Shown here: positions 37,991 to 49,790 of the stretch, piece after piece
How the letters are laid out: every line of letters starts with the position of its first letter
How positions within the stretch are numbered: the stretch's first letter is position 1
Source: Hoplostethus atlanticus
Lineage: Eukaryota > Chordata > Actinopteri > Trachichthyiformes > Trachichthyidae
Direction: 5' to 3'
Assembly: GCA_034670405.1 (NCBI GenBank)
Contig: JAXDDX010000061.1
Span: forward strand, 1,713,501-1,777,500
Length of the DNA stretch: 64,000 nt
Notes under the pieces: model-generated
Told to the model about the DNA's origin: nothing
The model's input: the letters and a program-made list of their open reading frames with translations, nothing else
Database searches by the model: none
Made by a program: the position numbers and the translations under genes

Positions 37991-38496
37991 TCCTAGGAAA
38001 CTTGTCGTGGCGTTGCAGAGATGATCCAAGCCAGAGCCAGAGCAAATAAGGCTGAAAAGCTTTAGATTACTGTCATGGGTGAAGCGCCTTGCCGGGGGAG
38101 GGACGATGCTCCTTCACGCCCCTCTCATTTCCCCAGCCGGGGTTTCAAACTGGCGATCAAAATGTCACCTCTCTATTCTCTCTGCTGCTGATGCTCTTTC
38201 TGGATTACAGCGTTGAGCTCCGTAAATACATCAGATGTTCTCTTCGTACCTTTTGAACTGCAGAACTCCTGCTATGGATTACCGCGTGAAACAGTCCTGA
38301 TACGTTGAGTGAGCATCCGAGAGGCAGCGGAGGTCTTTTTCCGTACATCTGCTCTTTGTTGGTTTCCCTTTCATACCTAAATACACTTGAAATGGGAATT
38401 GAATGGATGCATTTAATCAGTGAAGAACAGGCACTTGGAATTATGAACACCAAAGCATACATACACCCCCTCTCTCTTTGTCTGTCGCTAACTCTG

Positions 38497-38835
38497 TCTC
38501 CCTTCTGGTTCTCCTCTCTCCTCTTTTCATCTCTTCTCTTCTCTTCTCTTCTCTCCTGTCTTCTCTCCTCTTTTCATCTCTTCTCTTCTCTTCTCTCCTG
38601 TCTTCTCTTCTCTTTTCATCTCTTCTCTTCTTCTCTTCTCTTCTCTCCTGTCTTCTCTCCTCTTTTCATCTCTTCTCTTCTCTCCTGTCTTCTCTTCTCT
38701 TTTCATCTCTTCTCTTCTCTTCTCCTTTTCTCTTCTCTTCTCTTCTCTTCTCTTCTCTTTTCATCTCTTCTCTTCATCTCTTCTCTTCTCTCCTCTCTTC
38801 GTCTTGTCTATATTTTCCTCCTTTCCTCTCCTCCT
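38497..38835. repeat. polypyrimidine satellite-like tract (CTCTT/TCTTC)
   Basis: About 340 bp almost entirely C and T on the plus strand. Longer blocks ending in TTTTCATCTCTTCTCTTCTC recur at irregular spacing of roughly 35-60 bp, so it is a compound tandem repeat. Confidence 0.9.
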
Positions 38836-39104
38836 AATTCTTCCCCTCCCTCTGTTTCTCTCCCCCCCCCCATTCTTTCATATTTTTGCTGAACAATATT
38901 TCATCTCTGGTTCAGTCCCCATCCAGGCATTGATTTTCCCAGAGAGCTATAGAAGTTGTGAAGGCCGGGGAGAGAAGTGCTTCCTGCCAGGCACAAGTTA
39001 TGAACGTTATTAAGGAGATACGTAGGAGAGGAGGGCACCAGAAAACCTGTAGCTCAACTCAGTGTGTATACACTTGTGTACATGTACCTGTGTTTGTGGA
39101 TGTT

Positions 39105-39141
<37 letters not shown>

Positions 39142-40715
39142 GTGATGTGTCAGTCTGTTTATCTGGAAAGCACCGCTCCATTTTCCCAGGAGGCAAGGCG
39201 GCTGATGGATTTAATATCATGGCTGCTAGCGATCAGCTTCGGGCCGCGGCAAGCTCCTATATGCATTCAGGAGAGCAGGCCCGAGCAGAATTGAACTTCC
39301 ACTCCTTCAAGATGGAGAGCTTTGGTTCGCCGAAATGGTTGTGTGTGTGATGTGTGTGATGCATGTGTGTGTGTGTGTGTGTGGCTAGCCATGTTGATGA
39401 GGGCCCTTGCTAAGCTGTGCAGTCAGTCATTCATCCTTCCAGCCAGTCTGCCTGATAAGCCGCTGTATTCATCTGAAGCTGTTTACATCCAGCTAGGTCA
39501 GGCCTTCGCCGCTCAGCCCCTGCTATCTCCTGTGCAGCTCAGCGACGGGCCAGACGGACTGAAAATTGAAGCCCTGTAGAGACAGACAGACATACATACA
39601 TGAGGAAGAGCACAGCGTAAATGCATGGAGATTTGATTTCTGACAAGCGTGGAAATATAGAAGCCATGGCTAAAAAAAAATGGAGGACGACAGACAACAG
39701 AGGACATCGTTCACCATTAATTGCACCAATGAGAAATGTATGAGATGACAAAGACAAACCCTGATGTAACGTTTTATGCTGTAAGTCGAAAACAACAAAA
39801 ACCTATTTGAGTTGAAAAGCTTCTTTAACAACAGTGTACTTTTTTAGTCATTTCAGAAAGGTGACCTTGTTCATCGGCTGTAACAAACAACGTCAGAATC
39901 TTTCCACAAACGTCGAGAGTTTAAATATCGTTCGGGGGGGATTTAGGACTCGCACCTGAAATTAAAAAGAAGGAAGAAACAACTCTCTTCTGAAGTCATG
40001 TGCTGCCTTTTGTTGTTGCTTGAATGAAGGGTACTGGTGTGCTGGTGCTTAGCGGTGGAGGAGAATATATTTTGAAATGTGTTGATATCCGCGTGGCTCG
40101 GGTATTAGGATTTATTTTGAAGTCGCAAGCTCCGTACAGAAAGAGTAGACGGTCGCTTTAGCAGGCATGCTGCTGCTGGTGATGGAGTGATAGAGAACAA
40201 TGCATGGTACTCTCTCTCTCTCTCTTTCTCTCGCTCTCTCACACAAACATATCCAGAGAAAAAGATGTACCCATCTGCAACCACACACATACAAAAATGC
40301 ATGTGGAGATGAAAACACACACACACACACACACACTAATGCACAAGCTTGAAAACGTGTTTACACAAAGGTCTCATTTGCACCTTTACTAGTAAAATGA
40401 GTCACTTTGCTTCTCCTCCACTTAGCTTATGGTCTTCAGTATCAGCTGAAACTTTAGCCTTTTCTTTTTTTCCCCCCTAAGTGCTAATGCAGGCATATTT
40501 ATAGCCCGATGCCCAGGGGGATGCAGTCTCGGGCACTGGCGATGGTAAAACAGCAAATGTACATTTTCATAGGTTATTAAGCATCGATTTCCCCCGGATT
40601 AAGAGCCGTCGTAACACTAAGCAGCAGAAATTGGAAATGTGTCCCAATATGCTGTTATCAGCTTGCTGGAGAGAGCTGGGAGAGTCAAGCCAATGCCCTG
40701 GATGTATATAAGGGT

Positions 40716-40716
<1 letters not shown>

Positions 40717-40760
<44 letters not shown>

Positions 40761-40841
40761 CTGCAGTATATCTGCTATCATACAGACAAACATTCCCAAG
40801 CACTCAGAATGCATGAAATCAAAAGGGAGACAGAGAAAAGA

Positions 40842-40912
<71 letters not shown>
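40717..40912. repeat. (CA)n and (GA)n pair
   Basis: (CA)n at 40717-40759 and (GA)n at 40844-40912 (about 34 units), 85 bp apart. Confidence 0.95.
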
Positions 40913-40915
<3 letters not shown>

Positions 40916-41459
40916 GCGGATGCTTCTTTAAAAAAAAACTCCCATCTAATCAGCTCATGAGCAGCCTCTCCAATTAGCTCTCCTTATTATTCCAATCTGT
41001 CAGATGGAAGGGAGCGCAGCGGTGAGAAATCAAACATCCCCAGGCCAGGCACATTTAACACATCCTCTCAGGATGGCGGGCGGGCGGGCGGGCAGCCTGG
41101 GAAATTAAACAGGAGGATTTCCAGAGAGAAACGCTCCGGCTGTGTTCTACACCTGCAGCTATCGCACGGCGCGGTGGAAAAAAATTGGACTGAAACAGTT
41201 TGGTGGTGTGCAACTTGTGTGCTAAATGCTGGAAAAAACATCCAGATGCTGGAAGACGTCCAAGGAAATAATGGAGTCTGACAGGCTGCGTTCCACGACG
41301 GTCCGCTCGGAGTGTGTGTGCTCGGTTTGGGATGACTTGCACTTGTCTTCGGGAAACGACATCGAAAAAGCACGAGGGTTGCACTTCACCTAGAGATGTA
41401 GCCGATGCTGAGGTCCCACTTTTTACTGTGGGCTTGCTGTACTACATTTGAGCTGACCC

Positions 41460-41493
41460 CCCTCCTCCTCCTCCTCCTCCTCCTCCTCCTCCT
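41460..41493. repeat. (CCT)n microsatellite
   Basis: About 11 perfect trinucleotide units. Confidence 0.96.
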
Positions 41494-42201
41494 TTTTGAG
41501 CCATTAGAAGGTGCAAAAATGGTCTGTCAAGTACCAGTATAGTTTGACAGATAACATTTTGTGTTACAATACCTATTTAGTTGAAAGGAATATGCTGCAG
41601 GGGCTGTTTCACTAACCAGCGGAGGATAATTGCAGCATAAACGCAGGGTGGGGTGTTTTTTTGAAGGCCACCACTGTAATTATGAGCAGACCGCAAAAGA
41701 AATCTGAAGGGTTTTCTACTTCTTAGAGTGCTGCAACTACAGACTAATGTTAAAACATGGTTCTCTGGAAAGGAAAGCAAATGTTTTGGGACTATAATCT
41801 CTGTTCGGTGAGAATAAAATAATAAATCCACCACCAACATTTCCTGCTGAAATGTATCCATGATATTGTGTCTCATGGAGCAGTAAGGTGATAGGTGAGA
41901 CTATATGTGCTGATGTGTCATATAGTGTTGCCGTACCATTTAGTTTCCTCAATTATCCTGGTGTTTTTAAATTGTGATAAAACGTTGTGCGGTATCTCAC
42001 TGGAACTCTTTAATACTACTTTTAATACTTCATTTAGTACACCACACTTTCCATTTCGTAGTTTTGTACATTATGTATTAGAAAGTATTCCTGTCTTTTA
42101 AAATATTTGTAGTGTGTCTATTTTATACCAGATAAATATCAGATTAATACACTGGAAGATAAAAAGAGCTTGATTGATATGCTTTTAGGGGTTCAACTAC
42201 C

Positions 42202-42204
<3 letters not shown>

Positions 42205-42266
<62 letters not shown>
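42205..42266. repeat. (TG)n microsatellite
   Basis: About 30 perfect units. Confidence 0.96.
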
Positions 42267-42268
<2 letters not shown>

Positions 42269-42411
42269 ACCCAGATCTGTGCGTCAAGGTCAAACCATGT
42301 CCTTCACATTAGACAGTCAATAAGTTGTGAAACTGCGCTGGTCACTTTCAGCCTGCAGCCTGAAAATCACATTATTGTTAGAAATGTTTAGCGGCGTGCA
42401 GCAGAGGAAAA

Positions 42412-42433
42412 ACTGATCTGATCACAGATCAGT
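42412..42433. repeat. inverted repeat, 9-bp perfect arms
   Basis: ACTGATCTG at 42412-42420 and CAGATCAGT at 42425-42433 around ATCA. Confidence 0.85.
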
Positions 42434-43031
42434 AAAACCCAACACCATTTCTTACTTTTTGATTTTTCTTTCCAAAGTTCTCCCTCTCTCTCTCCCCCCC
42501 TTTCACTCTTTCAATTTGAGATGTATTTCACGTTGCCTCAAATAAATATTGTTTCCGAGTGTCGGCGCCACAATATCAAACTTATTGAATAATAAATGCT
42601 CCTCTCTCTGAAACGCCTTCAGGTTAATAGACACTCAATGAATAAATAACAGGGAAAACTCCACATCAAGTTAGCGAACAGGATCTGCAGCTTTTTAATC
42701 ATTATTTTAGGCCAAATGAATGAATTCTTTTGTGTGCTGAAATTGCAGCTGAGTGCACCGGTTGCTTTGGATTTTAATTAATGCACTGGGGTCTTTAATA
42801 TGGATGTCGGTTGAGCCATATTGTGCTGGCAGCAGTTAAAAGAGAATTAATTCTCCGCTCTGACATTGTCTCTTTTAATTGAATAAATAAAGCTGTTTCT
42901 TCCTCAAACAGGATTTTTCTAGGAGTGATTCTTTGAGCCAACCTCGGCGATAAAAGGTAACGTTGATTAGGAGTCTCGCACAAATAGCTTGAGGGGGAAT
43001 GGATACGATAAGCTTTATTCTTATTGTGTCA

Positions 43032-43035
<4 letters not shown>

Positions 43036-43095
<60 letters not shown>
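43036..43095. repeat. (GA)n microsatellite
   Basis: About 30 perfect units. Confidence 0.96.
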
Positions 43096-43099
<4 letters not shown>

Positions 43100-43387
43100 T
43101 TTATGTGTATATGCTGTATTGTGTTATTGTGAGTACTTCCTCCTTTTCTTCCTGTCCTTTTCTGCTGTGGCCTACTTGCCCAGTCAGTAGCCGTGACCTG
43201 TTGTTGTTCGCTCGCCCGTCCCCCGGTCAGTCCTCCACCTGTTTTGAAAAGTTCCTCCAATTCTTCTTCTCCTCCCGAGCCGTCGTCGTCTTCACACAGA
43301 CACTGAAACACATTAAAAAGCCCAGCAGGGGTGATTGGGAACCGCCAACCGCTTTTTCCTCGTCCATTTCCTGTCTATCCTGGAGGC

Positions 43388-43423
<36 letters not shown>

Positions 43424-44739
43424 TACGTTGCAGTGAGCGGTAGAACAGTTCCGCCATTCGGATGGGTATAGATCATATTTCACAGCTGGAGACCATGTCA
43501 GGAAATATGGTGTCTGGGAAACAAGACCAGCTCTGGCTTTATAGATGGTCTGGGGGAACGTATTATTTAAGTGCTACCCGACGCTGCAGCAGAGCGGCGG
43601 AGCAATACGTTTTAGCAACTATTCAGCTTGCGGTGCTTCATTTAGTCCACTTCTCCCGATGCCACTTCCTGTCACGTAGATTAAAATGGTACCTCGCCGT
43701 TATGAATCTCAGCTGTTGTTTTGTACCTGCCACTTGTCTGTATGGGGAATACAAGTTCTATGCTGTTGTTCCAAAAAATGGCTTATATGTGTAAGGTTTA
43801 GAAGTTAAGTTAGTTCATATATTTGAGTTAATTCACTAAAAATATATTTACAATATTTACACAGTTATTATTTACATATTTACATGTTTAAATATTTACA
43901 TCAGCATCTTTAAAACAGTTAAAATAACCTCCGGAATCTATTTACCTCAGTCTGAGTCCTTCTAGCTTCTGATTGGTCAGTTCAGCCACATGTGAGTTAG
44001 AGAGAAGGAAGTGTTGTTGTTGTTGTGAGACTGATGAAGTGGAAAGAACAGTAAAGTGCTGCTTAAGAAAGTTATCCGTCTCCATCCTGCTGTTGCTTCT
44101 CAACCACCACCTATCGAACCCTCACGTTACATATGCACTGTTAGCATTACTCTGTGGAAGGCTAGCTGTATTCACTCACAGGGGGGTCAGGGTGCAGGGA
44201 TGGTCTCCCTTCTTACTACCACTTACTACCACCCTGTTGCCCCAGGATGAGCAGCTAGCGTTTGGTTAGCGGTACAGTTTCAGTGAGGAATGAAACAGGA
44301 AGTAACAGCAGAAACAGGTCTGCACCGGGGCAGCGGAGGTTTGGGGGTTTGGTGTTGCAGCCTCCCTGCGCCTCCCAGAAAAGAACATAAATCAAGTTCC
44401 CCCCCCCCCCACCCGAGGTAACTGACTGACAGTCCATTTCCTCGGGCCAGGCTATAGCTCAACAACACGGGTTAAAGGATAGAGAAATAGATTGCCCAAC
44501 AACGTGAACAACTGATGAATGGCTGTTCAGGCAAAACAACAGGGGACCCCCGCTCTCTCTCGCTAACTCGCCGGTTCTCCACCCGTGTTGTTTATCTTCT
44601 CCATCATCTTTACAACCTGGGAACGTCCACACTTTGTCTCTGGACTGTTTCCAAAAGATGGAGAGGTCGTTTCTAAAGGGGTGAAGAAGGGACTCAGTTG
44701 TTCCGCTGATAACTGAGATTAAAAAGGTAAAAGCGCTAA

Positions 44740-45170
44740 CTCAGTCGGGGTGGCGGTAGCCTTCATGCGAGATGCTGGTGATCGAGGTTAGCGGTTTGAA
44801 TCCCAGGTGGGGACGGAGTTGAAAAATTGGGAACTCACTCACTTAACCTTCAACTGCTCGAGTGGAGTTTCTCTCAAGGCCATTACATCTTTTTGATCAA
44901 TATTTTTCATTGTGCTGCTTCACATTCAGTCACCAGCGTTCATGTCTGGGAGCTTCCCGGTGCAGCCACGGTTTTCTACTGCTGACCACTGTAGCAGTAG
45001 GGGCTTCAATGACCCTGCATCTTGACGGTAGTCGGGGGTCTGGGAGAGGATGGCATCTCTTGTTTTCTCCATGTAGATTTTCCAGGCCAGGAAATTAACC
45101 GGCAACCCTCAGGTCACATGCTCGCTTCACCAACCAATAAGCTACAGCGTTGTGCAGCAGGGTGTTGCAG
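44740..45170 (+). mobile_element. tRNA-type SINE-like head followed by dispersed-repeat body
   Basis: TGGCGGTAGCC (44751-44761, A-box-like) and GGTTTGAATCC (44793-44803, B-box-like) have tRNA-like spacing. Downstream lies TGCTTCACATTCAGT and CTACTGCTGACCACTG, also seen at 55527-55570, and a tail GGCAACCCTCAGGTCACATG. The head and body may be one element or two adjacent ones. Confidence 0.5.
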
Positions 45171-45499
45171 GAAAAGAGCAACGGTTCTCAGTCAAACCGC
45201 CCCGGGGAATCAAAGGTGCTTCCCTTAAAATGCTTAAAATGAAGTACAATAAAGTAAATATACATGGAGAATGGATTTATTTTTTGCTGTTACAAAAAAA
45301 GAAGCACATCTCAGGAGCAATCATTGTTATCTGGACTGTGTCTGGGAGGTCACAGGGTCACTGTTGGGGTCAAAGCGGGGTCACTTCCTGTTCTCCATCG
45401 TCGGAGGAGTCGGTCAGGATATTCAAACAGACTGTCAGAGGACATGTTTCTGTTACCAGGACTGATGGAGGAGATAGCAGGTTTCACAAGCTAGATGGG

Positions 45500-45501
<2 letters not shown>

Positions 45502-45553
<52 letters not shown>
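45502..45553. repeat. (GT)n microsatellite
   Basis: About 26 perfect units. Confidence 0.96.
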
Positions 45554-45554
<1 letters not shown>

Positions 45555-46155
45555 GCTCCCTCTGCTTTCAAACAGATAAGGATCTATAGTCTTGACACCG
45601 TCGTCTGTGGAGCGTCAGTCGCTGCCTCCTACATCATAACAGTAGGCTGCCTAATGGACACGGCACATTTGTTACCCGGTGACAGGAACCAAGACGTTTC
45701 TCTAGTTAACACCATCTGCCACACTTAACTTATCCTCCCTACCGTCTCCAGTTATTTTATAAATCCCATTACATGTAATCTATTACTCCTCTGGCCGGAC
45801 GACATTCATTTTTAACATTGCACACATCGTCATACTGCTGTGACACACAATCAAGCTTATTTAATTCTCTTATTTCCAGTTCCTTCATTTCATCCTTCCT
45901 TTCTTTGCTTTTCTTTTTTCTTCTCTCCTTATTAGATCCATTGTAAAAAAAAAAAAGAAATCAATAAATCCACAAGTGAGTTGAATAGACACATTAATTT
46001 TCTTATTTTCAGAGCGGAAAGTGAATTGACTAGGATCAGTATGTCCTGGTAGGCCCACTCCTGAGAACAGAACAAATCTTTAACCAGTCTGCAGGGGTTC
46101 TGCTCTCAGCCAATCACAGGCTCCCAGCACAGCCCACTGATCAAAGACACTCAAT

Positions 46156-46157
<2 letters not shown>

Positions 46158-46212
<55 letters not shown>
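46158..46212. repeat. (CA)n microsatellite
   Basis: About 27 perfect units. Confidence 0.96.
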
Positions 46213-46214
<2 letters not shown>

Positions 46215-47161
46215 GCCTTTTTATGGCCCCTGTCATACAATGTAGACAGTGTTGGAGTGGCAGAGGGGGTTTAGGAGAAGTTTGTCGCTCGGTAGGTTTT
46301 TAGTGTGTCTGCTTGATGTAATACCCACCATCTGAAATCTTGTTTTCTACTGCACAGCTGGGAGTTGTACTTCCTGTTCAGCACCGTGCAGCGAGTGAGG
46401 CTTTGGAGTTTCTACAGTGTGCATCAGTTTATTCTTAATACTTTCTTTCCAAAGTGAGATATCCACAATTTGAGGTTTCTAAATGTCCTGAGAACATTTG
46501 AGACAGTGGAATCATGGTTTTTATATTGTGCTAGTGTATCGCAGGGTTAATGCTGTATGTTCTATGGAAACCCTGAAGGTTATAGTGCCGTGCTCTGCTG
46601 CCACTGAGCTGCACAGGACCGTCACGGCTGAGATTTGAATCAGTCATCTGAGTTTCTTGCTGCAGCGTTGAGGCGGGAGAGAGAAGCATGGCAGGGCTTC
46701 TGTGATGGCTACCACCTTGTAATTCGGTTTCTCGGCGAATGGACTGTCCTGTAGTTATAGGAGTGCTTATCATCAGCCATGTGGTCCCCTTTAGTGTCGA
46801 GCCATAGCCTTGGTGCTTGTGATTATGTTGAGTGATCGCTGGCAGGGTAACACCAGCAGCCCCCTTAGCCCAGCGGAGTCGTTTTCAAAAGCCCCGAGGT
46901 TAAGGGGGGCAATATCACCGTGGAATTGACACAACTCTGTCTTATAGCACACATACATGCACACACACACACACACACATGCACAGACACTAACACGTGC
47001 ACACCCAGCTCTGTCATTTTGAAGCTGTGTAGCTGGTCAGGGTCGTATTGTGAGAGTTGGATATGAGGTCCTTCATCACCGCTGGACGTGGAGGTTGTGG
47101 CGCTACTACCATCATATGGTCACTCTCTTTCTCTCTCATACCCCCCAACACACACACACAT

Positions 47162-47162
<1 letters not shown>

Positions 47163-47206
<44 letters not shown>

Positions 47207-47332
47207 TATATATATGTTATTTATTTTCTTGCCCCTTATGTCCACTCCACACCTGACCTGCTGACAGCTCATTCCTGAATCAATAACTGCGATGTAGCCA
47301 GAGCTTCACCCAGTTTGTTAGTGTGTACGAGC

Positions 47333-47380
<48 letters not shown>

Positions 47381-47386
47381 GTGTGT
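47163..47386. repeat. (CA)n and (GT)n opposed pair
   Basis: (CA)n at 47163-47204 and (GT)n at 47335-47386 are reverse complements, 130 bp apart. Confidence 0.95.
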
Positions 47387-47533
47387 CTGAGTAACTCAAT
47401 CAATTATTAATTGTTTCAGTAATGGGCCCAGAGCCTCTGGAAGGGCCTGATGTGTCCCTGATTAATACAGCCAGCCCGCAATACAGCCCTTCTCATCAAC
47501 ACACACATGCAAGAGAGAGAGAGAGACAGAGAG

Positions 47534-47551
47534 ACAATGAGTCAGACAAAA

Positions 47552-47615
<64 letters not shown>

Positions 47616-47650
47616 TGAGTCAGACAAAAAGATAGAGAGAGAGAGAGAAT
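47534..47650. repeat. (GA)n with duplicated 22-bp flank
   Basis: AATGAGTCAGACAAAAAGAT precedes the GA array (about 47535) and recurs right after it (about 47613), again followed by GA units. Confidence 0.93.
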
Positions 47651-49279
47651 GACCAAGAAATAAAGTTCAGAGAATGAAAGAGATGTAGAAGAGACAGATG
47701 GGGGCGAAAGAAGGAATCGGCAAGAGAAAGAAAATGACAGGAAAAGTTATCAGAGAGAGAGAGAGAGAGAGAGAGAAGTGGGAAGAGGGAGGGTTAACAA
47801 CGAGACAAAGAGAGAGACAGAGAGACAGAATAACAGAGGAAGACTTAGCAAGAGAGAGACAGACATTGGGAGAAAGTGTGAATTACCAGCGGGGAGGGGT
47901 GACGGCTCCATCGCTGCCTCTCCAGGCGAGCTGTAGGAAACAGAGCTAGGCTAGACTGCGTTGAGTCCTGCTTAATAGTCACCAGTGTTGCTCTGAAGTC
48001 CTGATTAGCGCGCGCCGAGGAGATCGACTCTGGGTAAAGTGTGTGTGTTGATGAATACAAAATCTGCGACGTGGCCCGGGCCTCGGCGGACTACGTTGAG
48101 TGAGTGAATCCAGTGGGCAGGTAATCAGGTTGTTGCAGGTTTCTCCGGGGCTCCTGATGCCTCACTTCACGATGCATGTGGAGATTCGCAGGCAGTTCGT
48201 CTCACCCCGGGGAGGAAATGGTCAATTACTGTGGAAATTACGGTACACATGCATGTGCAGTTTACATGCACTTATGAATTGATGTGTACATACGTGCAGA
48301 TATGTGCAGATCAATGCACGCTGTGTATGTCTGCATTTGGATCACATACAGAGCCAAAGCAACCCTTTGCAAACAGGCACATGTATATATTCACACACAC
48401 TCAATACCAAAGATGTCAAGATTAAAGGTGGATGCATTCTTTAAACATCTCAAACAAACAGGCTTGTGGGATAGAAGACGAGTTCAAGTTATATCAGAAC
48501 ATGCAGGAGCCACTTAGCTCGAAGTGCAATGCAAAATATCTCCGTTGGAAAATCCCTGAAGAAACTTCTTGCATGCTTTCTCTCTGTCTCATACTCACTC
48601 ACTTTCTCTCTATTTCAGTCTGTCTGTCATTGTTTCTCTCTCTCTCTAGTATAGGGCTGTGTCAACTGTTGGCTGTTCATCTTGGGAGTGTATTCCTGTT
48701 TAGAGTAAAAACAAGTGCGCTTTTTAGGTGTTCGGGTGCAGTGATGGGGTGGGGTGGGGGTGTTGGTGGTATGCATGAGTGGAGTGAGTGAAACTACGTT
48801 GACTTTAAAACCTCCACCTGTTGTGTAGCTGTGGTAGCACAGTGTTGCTGGAACTAGCCACCACAGTTAGAAAATCACCCAGCTATTTCCTGGTATGTGA
48901 ATTGGTGAATTGGTATGTGCCTGGTGTACGAGTACACACTGTACTTCCTTTATTATATGCTCTTACCGTAATCTCCCTAGGAGTGCACGTTGAAAAAAGA
49001 GTTCTGCACAAACAAATGAACCAACCAACACAAAGAGCCTGGTTCTTGTAGAGATGCTCACGCCCACCTAACATGCCTGAGACAAGTGAGTTGTGACAGC
49101 AGAGCCACGTTATCCCTTGTTATCCAGCAGAATCATTTCAGTGTTCATTCCAAACATGGCGAGAGCTTCATCATTCAGTCACAATCTCAATGTTAGCTGT
49201 TGGCGAGGTTTAGTAAGAGACGTGTAATCTCTCTCTGAAGAGGAGGAGTGTTTCGTTTGGTTTTCAAATCGTTCCTTAT

Positions 49280-49370
49280 TGGTTATTTTGCCCTCTCAGC
49301 CAGTGCCCTCGCTCAGACTAGGGATCTAGCCAGTAACCCTTTGACTACTAGGTGATCTAGGTTATGACCT
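49280..49370. repeat. fragment of dispersed repeat
   Basis: CAGTGCCCTCGCTCAGACTA, GGATCTAGCCAGTAACCCTT and TGACTACTAGGTGATCTAGG look like the tail of a fish SINE or LINE. Family not assigned. Confidence 0.4.
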
Positions 49371-49709
49371 TACATGCTATATACATAAACATACATGTGT
49401 GTGTGTTGGATTGAAGATACAAAAAATGGCATACTACCATACGTTGACCTTTTCAAATACATAGAGAGGTTAGTATATGGATAGAGGATTGCTGTCGGTC
49501 ATGTTCCCCGGCTGAGTACCGTTGCCATCTCTGTCACCATTAACACTCTTCACCTAATACCATTCAATCAAGACAAGCTAGCACACTCTTCCTCTTCCTC
49601 TGCCTCTCTACTCCCTTCTTCTTCTTCTACCAACTCTTCCAAGGATGCTGTCCTTGCATGGCTCAGGCAATGATGAAGTGACCAGTACAGAAGGCTCAAG
49701 ATATAATGG

Positions 49710-49710
<1 letters not shown>

Positions 49711-49787
<77 letters not shown>
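49711..49787. repeat. (TG)38 microsatellite, longest in window
   Basis: Perfect run of 77 bases. Confidence 0.97.

Positions 49788-49790
<3 letters not shown>

Larger units (their letters stand above)
37991..44739 (+). other. gfra1 intron 3, continued
   Basis: No exon recognised. Pyrimidine tract 38497-38835; GT runs near 39108-39138 and 39365-39382; (CA)n 40717-40759; (GA)n 40844-40912; (CCT)n 41460-41493; (GT)n 42205-42266; (GA)n 43036-43095; GA run near 43390-43422. A tRNA-SINE-like scrap (GGGGTTTCAAACTGGCGATC, about 38141) is present. 42510-42990 is AT-rich and non-repetitive. Confidence 0.55.
45171..49279 (+). other. gfra1 intron 3, continued
   Basis: No exon recognised. (GT)n 45502-45553; A-run near 45946; (CA)n 46158-46212; CA run near 46963-46979; (CA)n 47163-47204; (GT)n 47335-47386; (GA)n 47559-47612 with a duplicated flank; GA-rich to about 47875. 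The rest is unique-looking. Confidence 0.55.

Noticed and set aside
38305..38892. 195-codon ORF rich in Ser, Leu and Phe
   Set aside because: It is the pyrimidine tract read as SLLFSS repeats; stop codons cannot arise in such a tract.
44740..44830. Functional tRNA gene
   Set aside because: A- and B-box-like motifs are present but no cloverleaf could be drawn, and it runs into repeat sequence; a SINE-like head is more likely.
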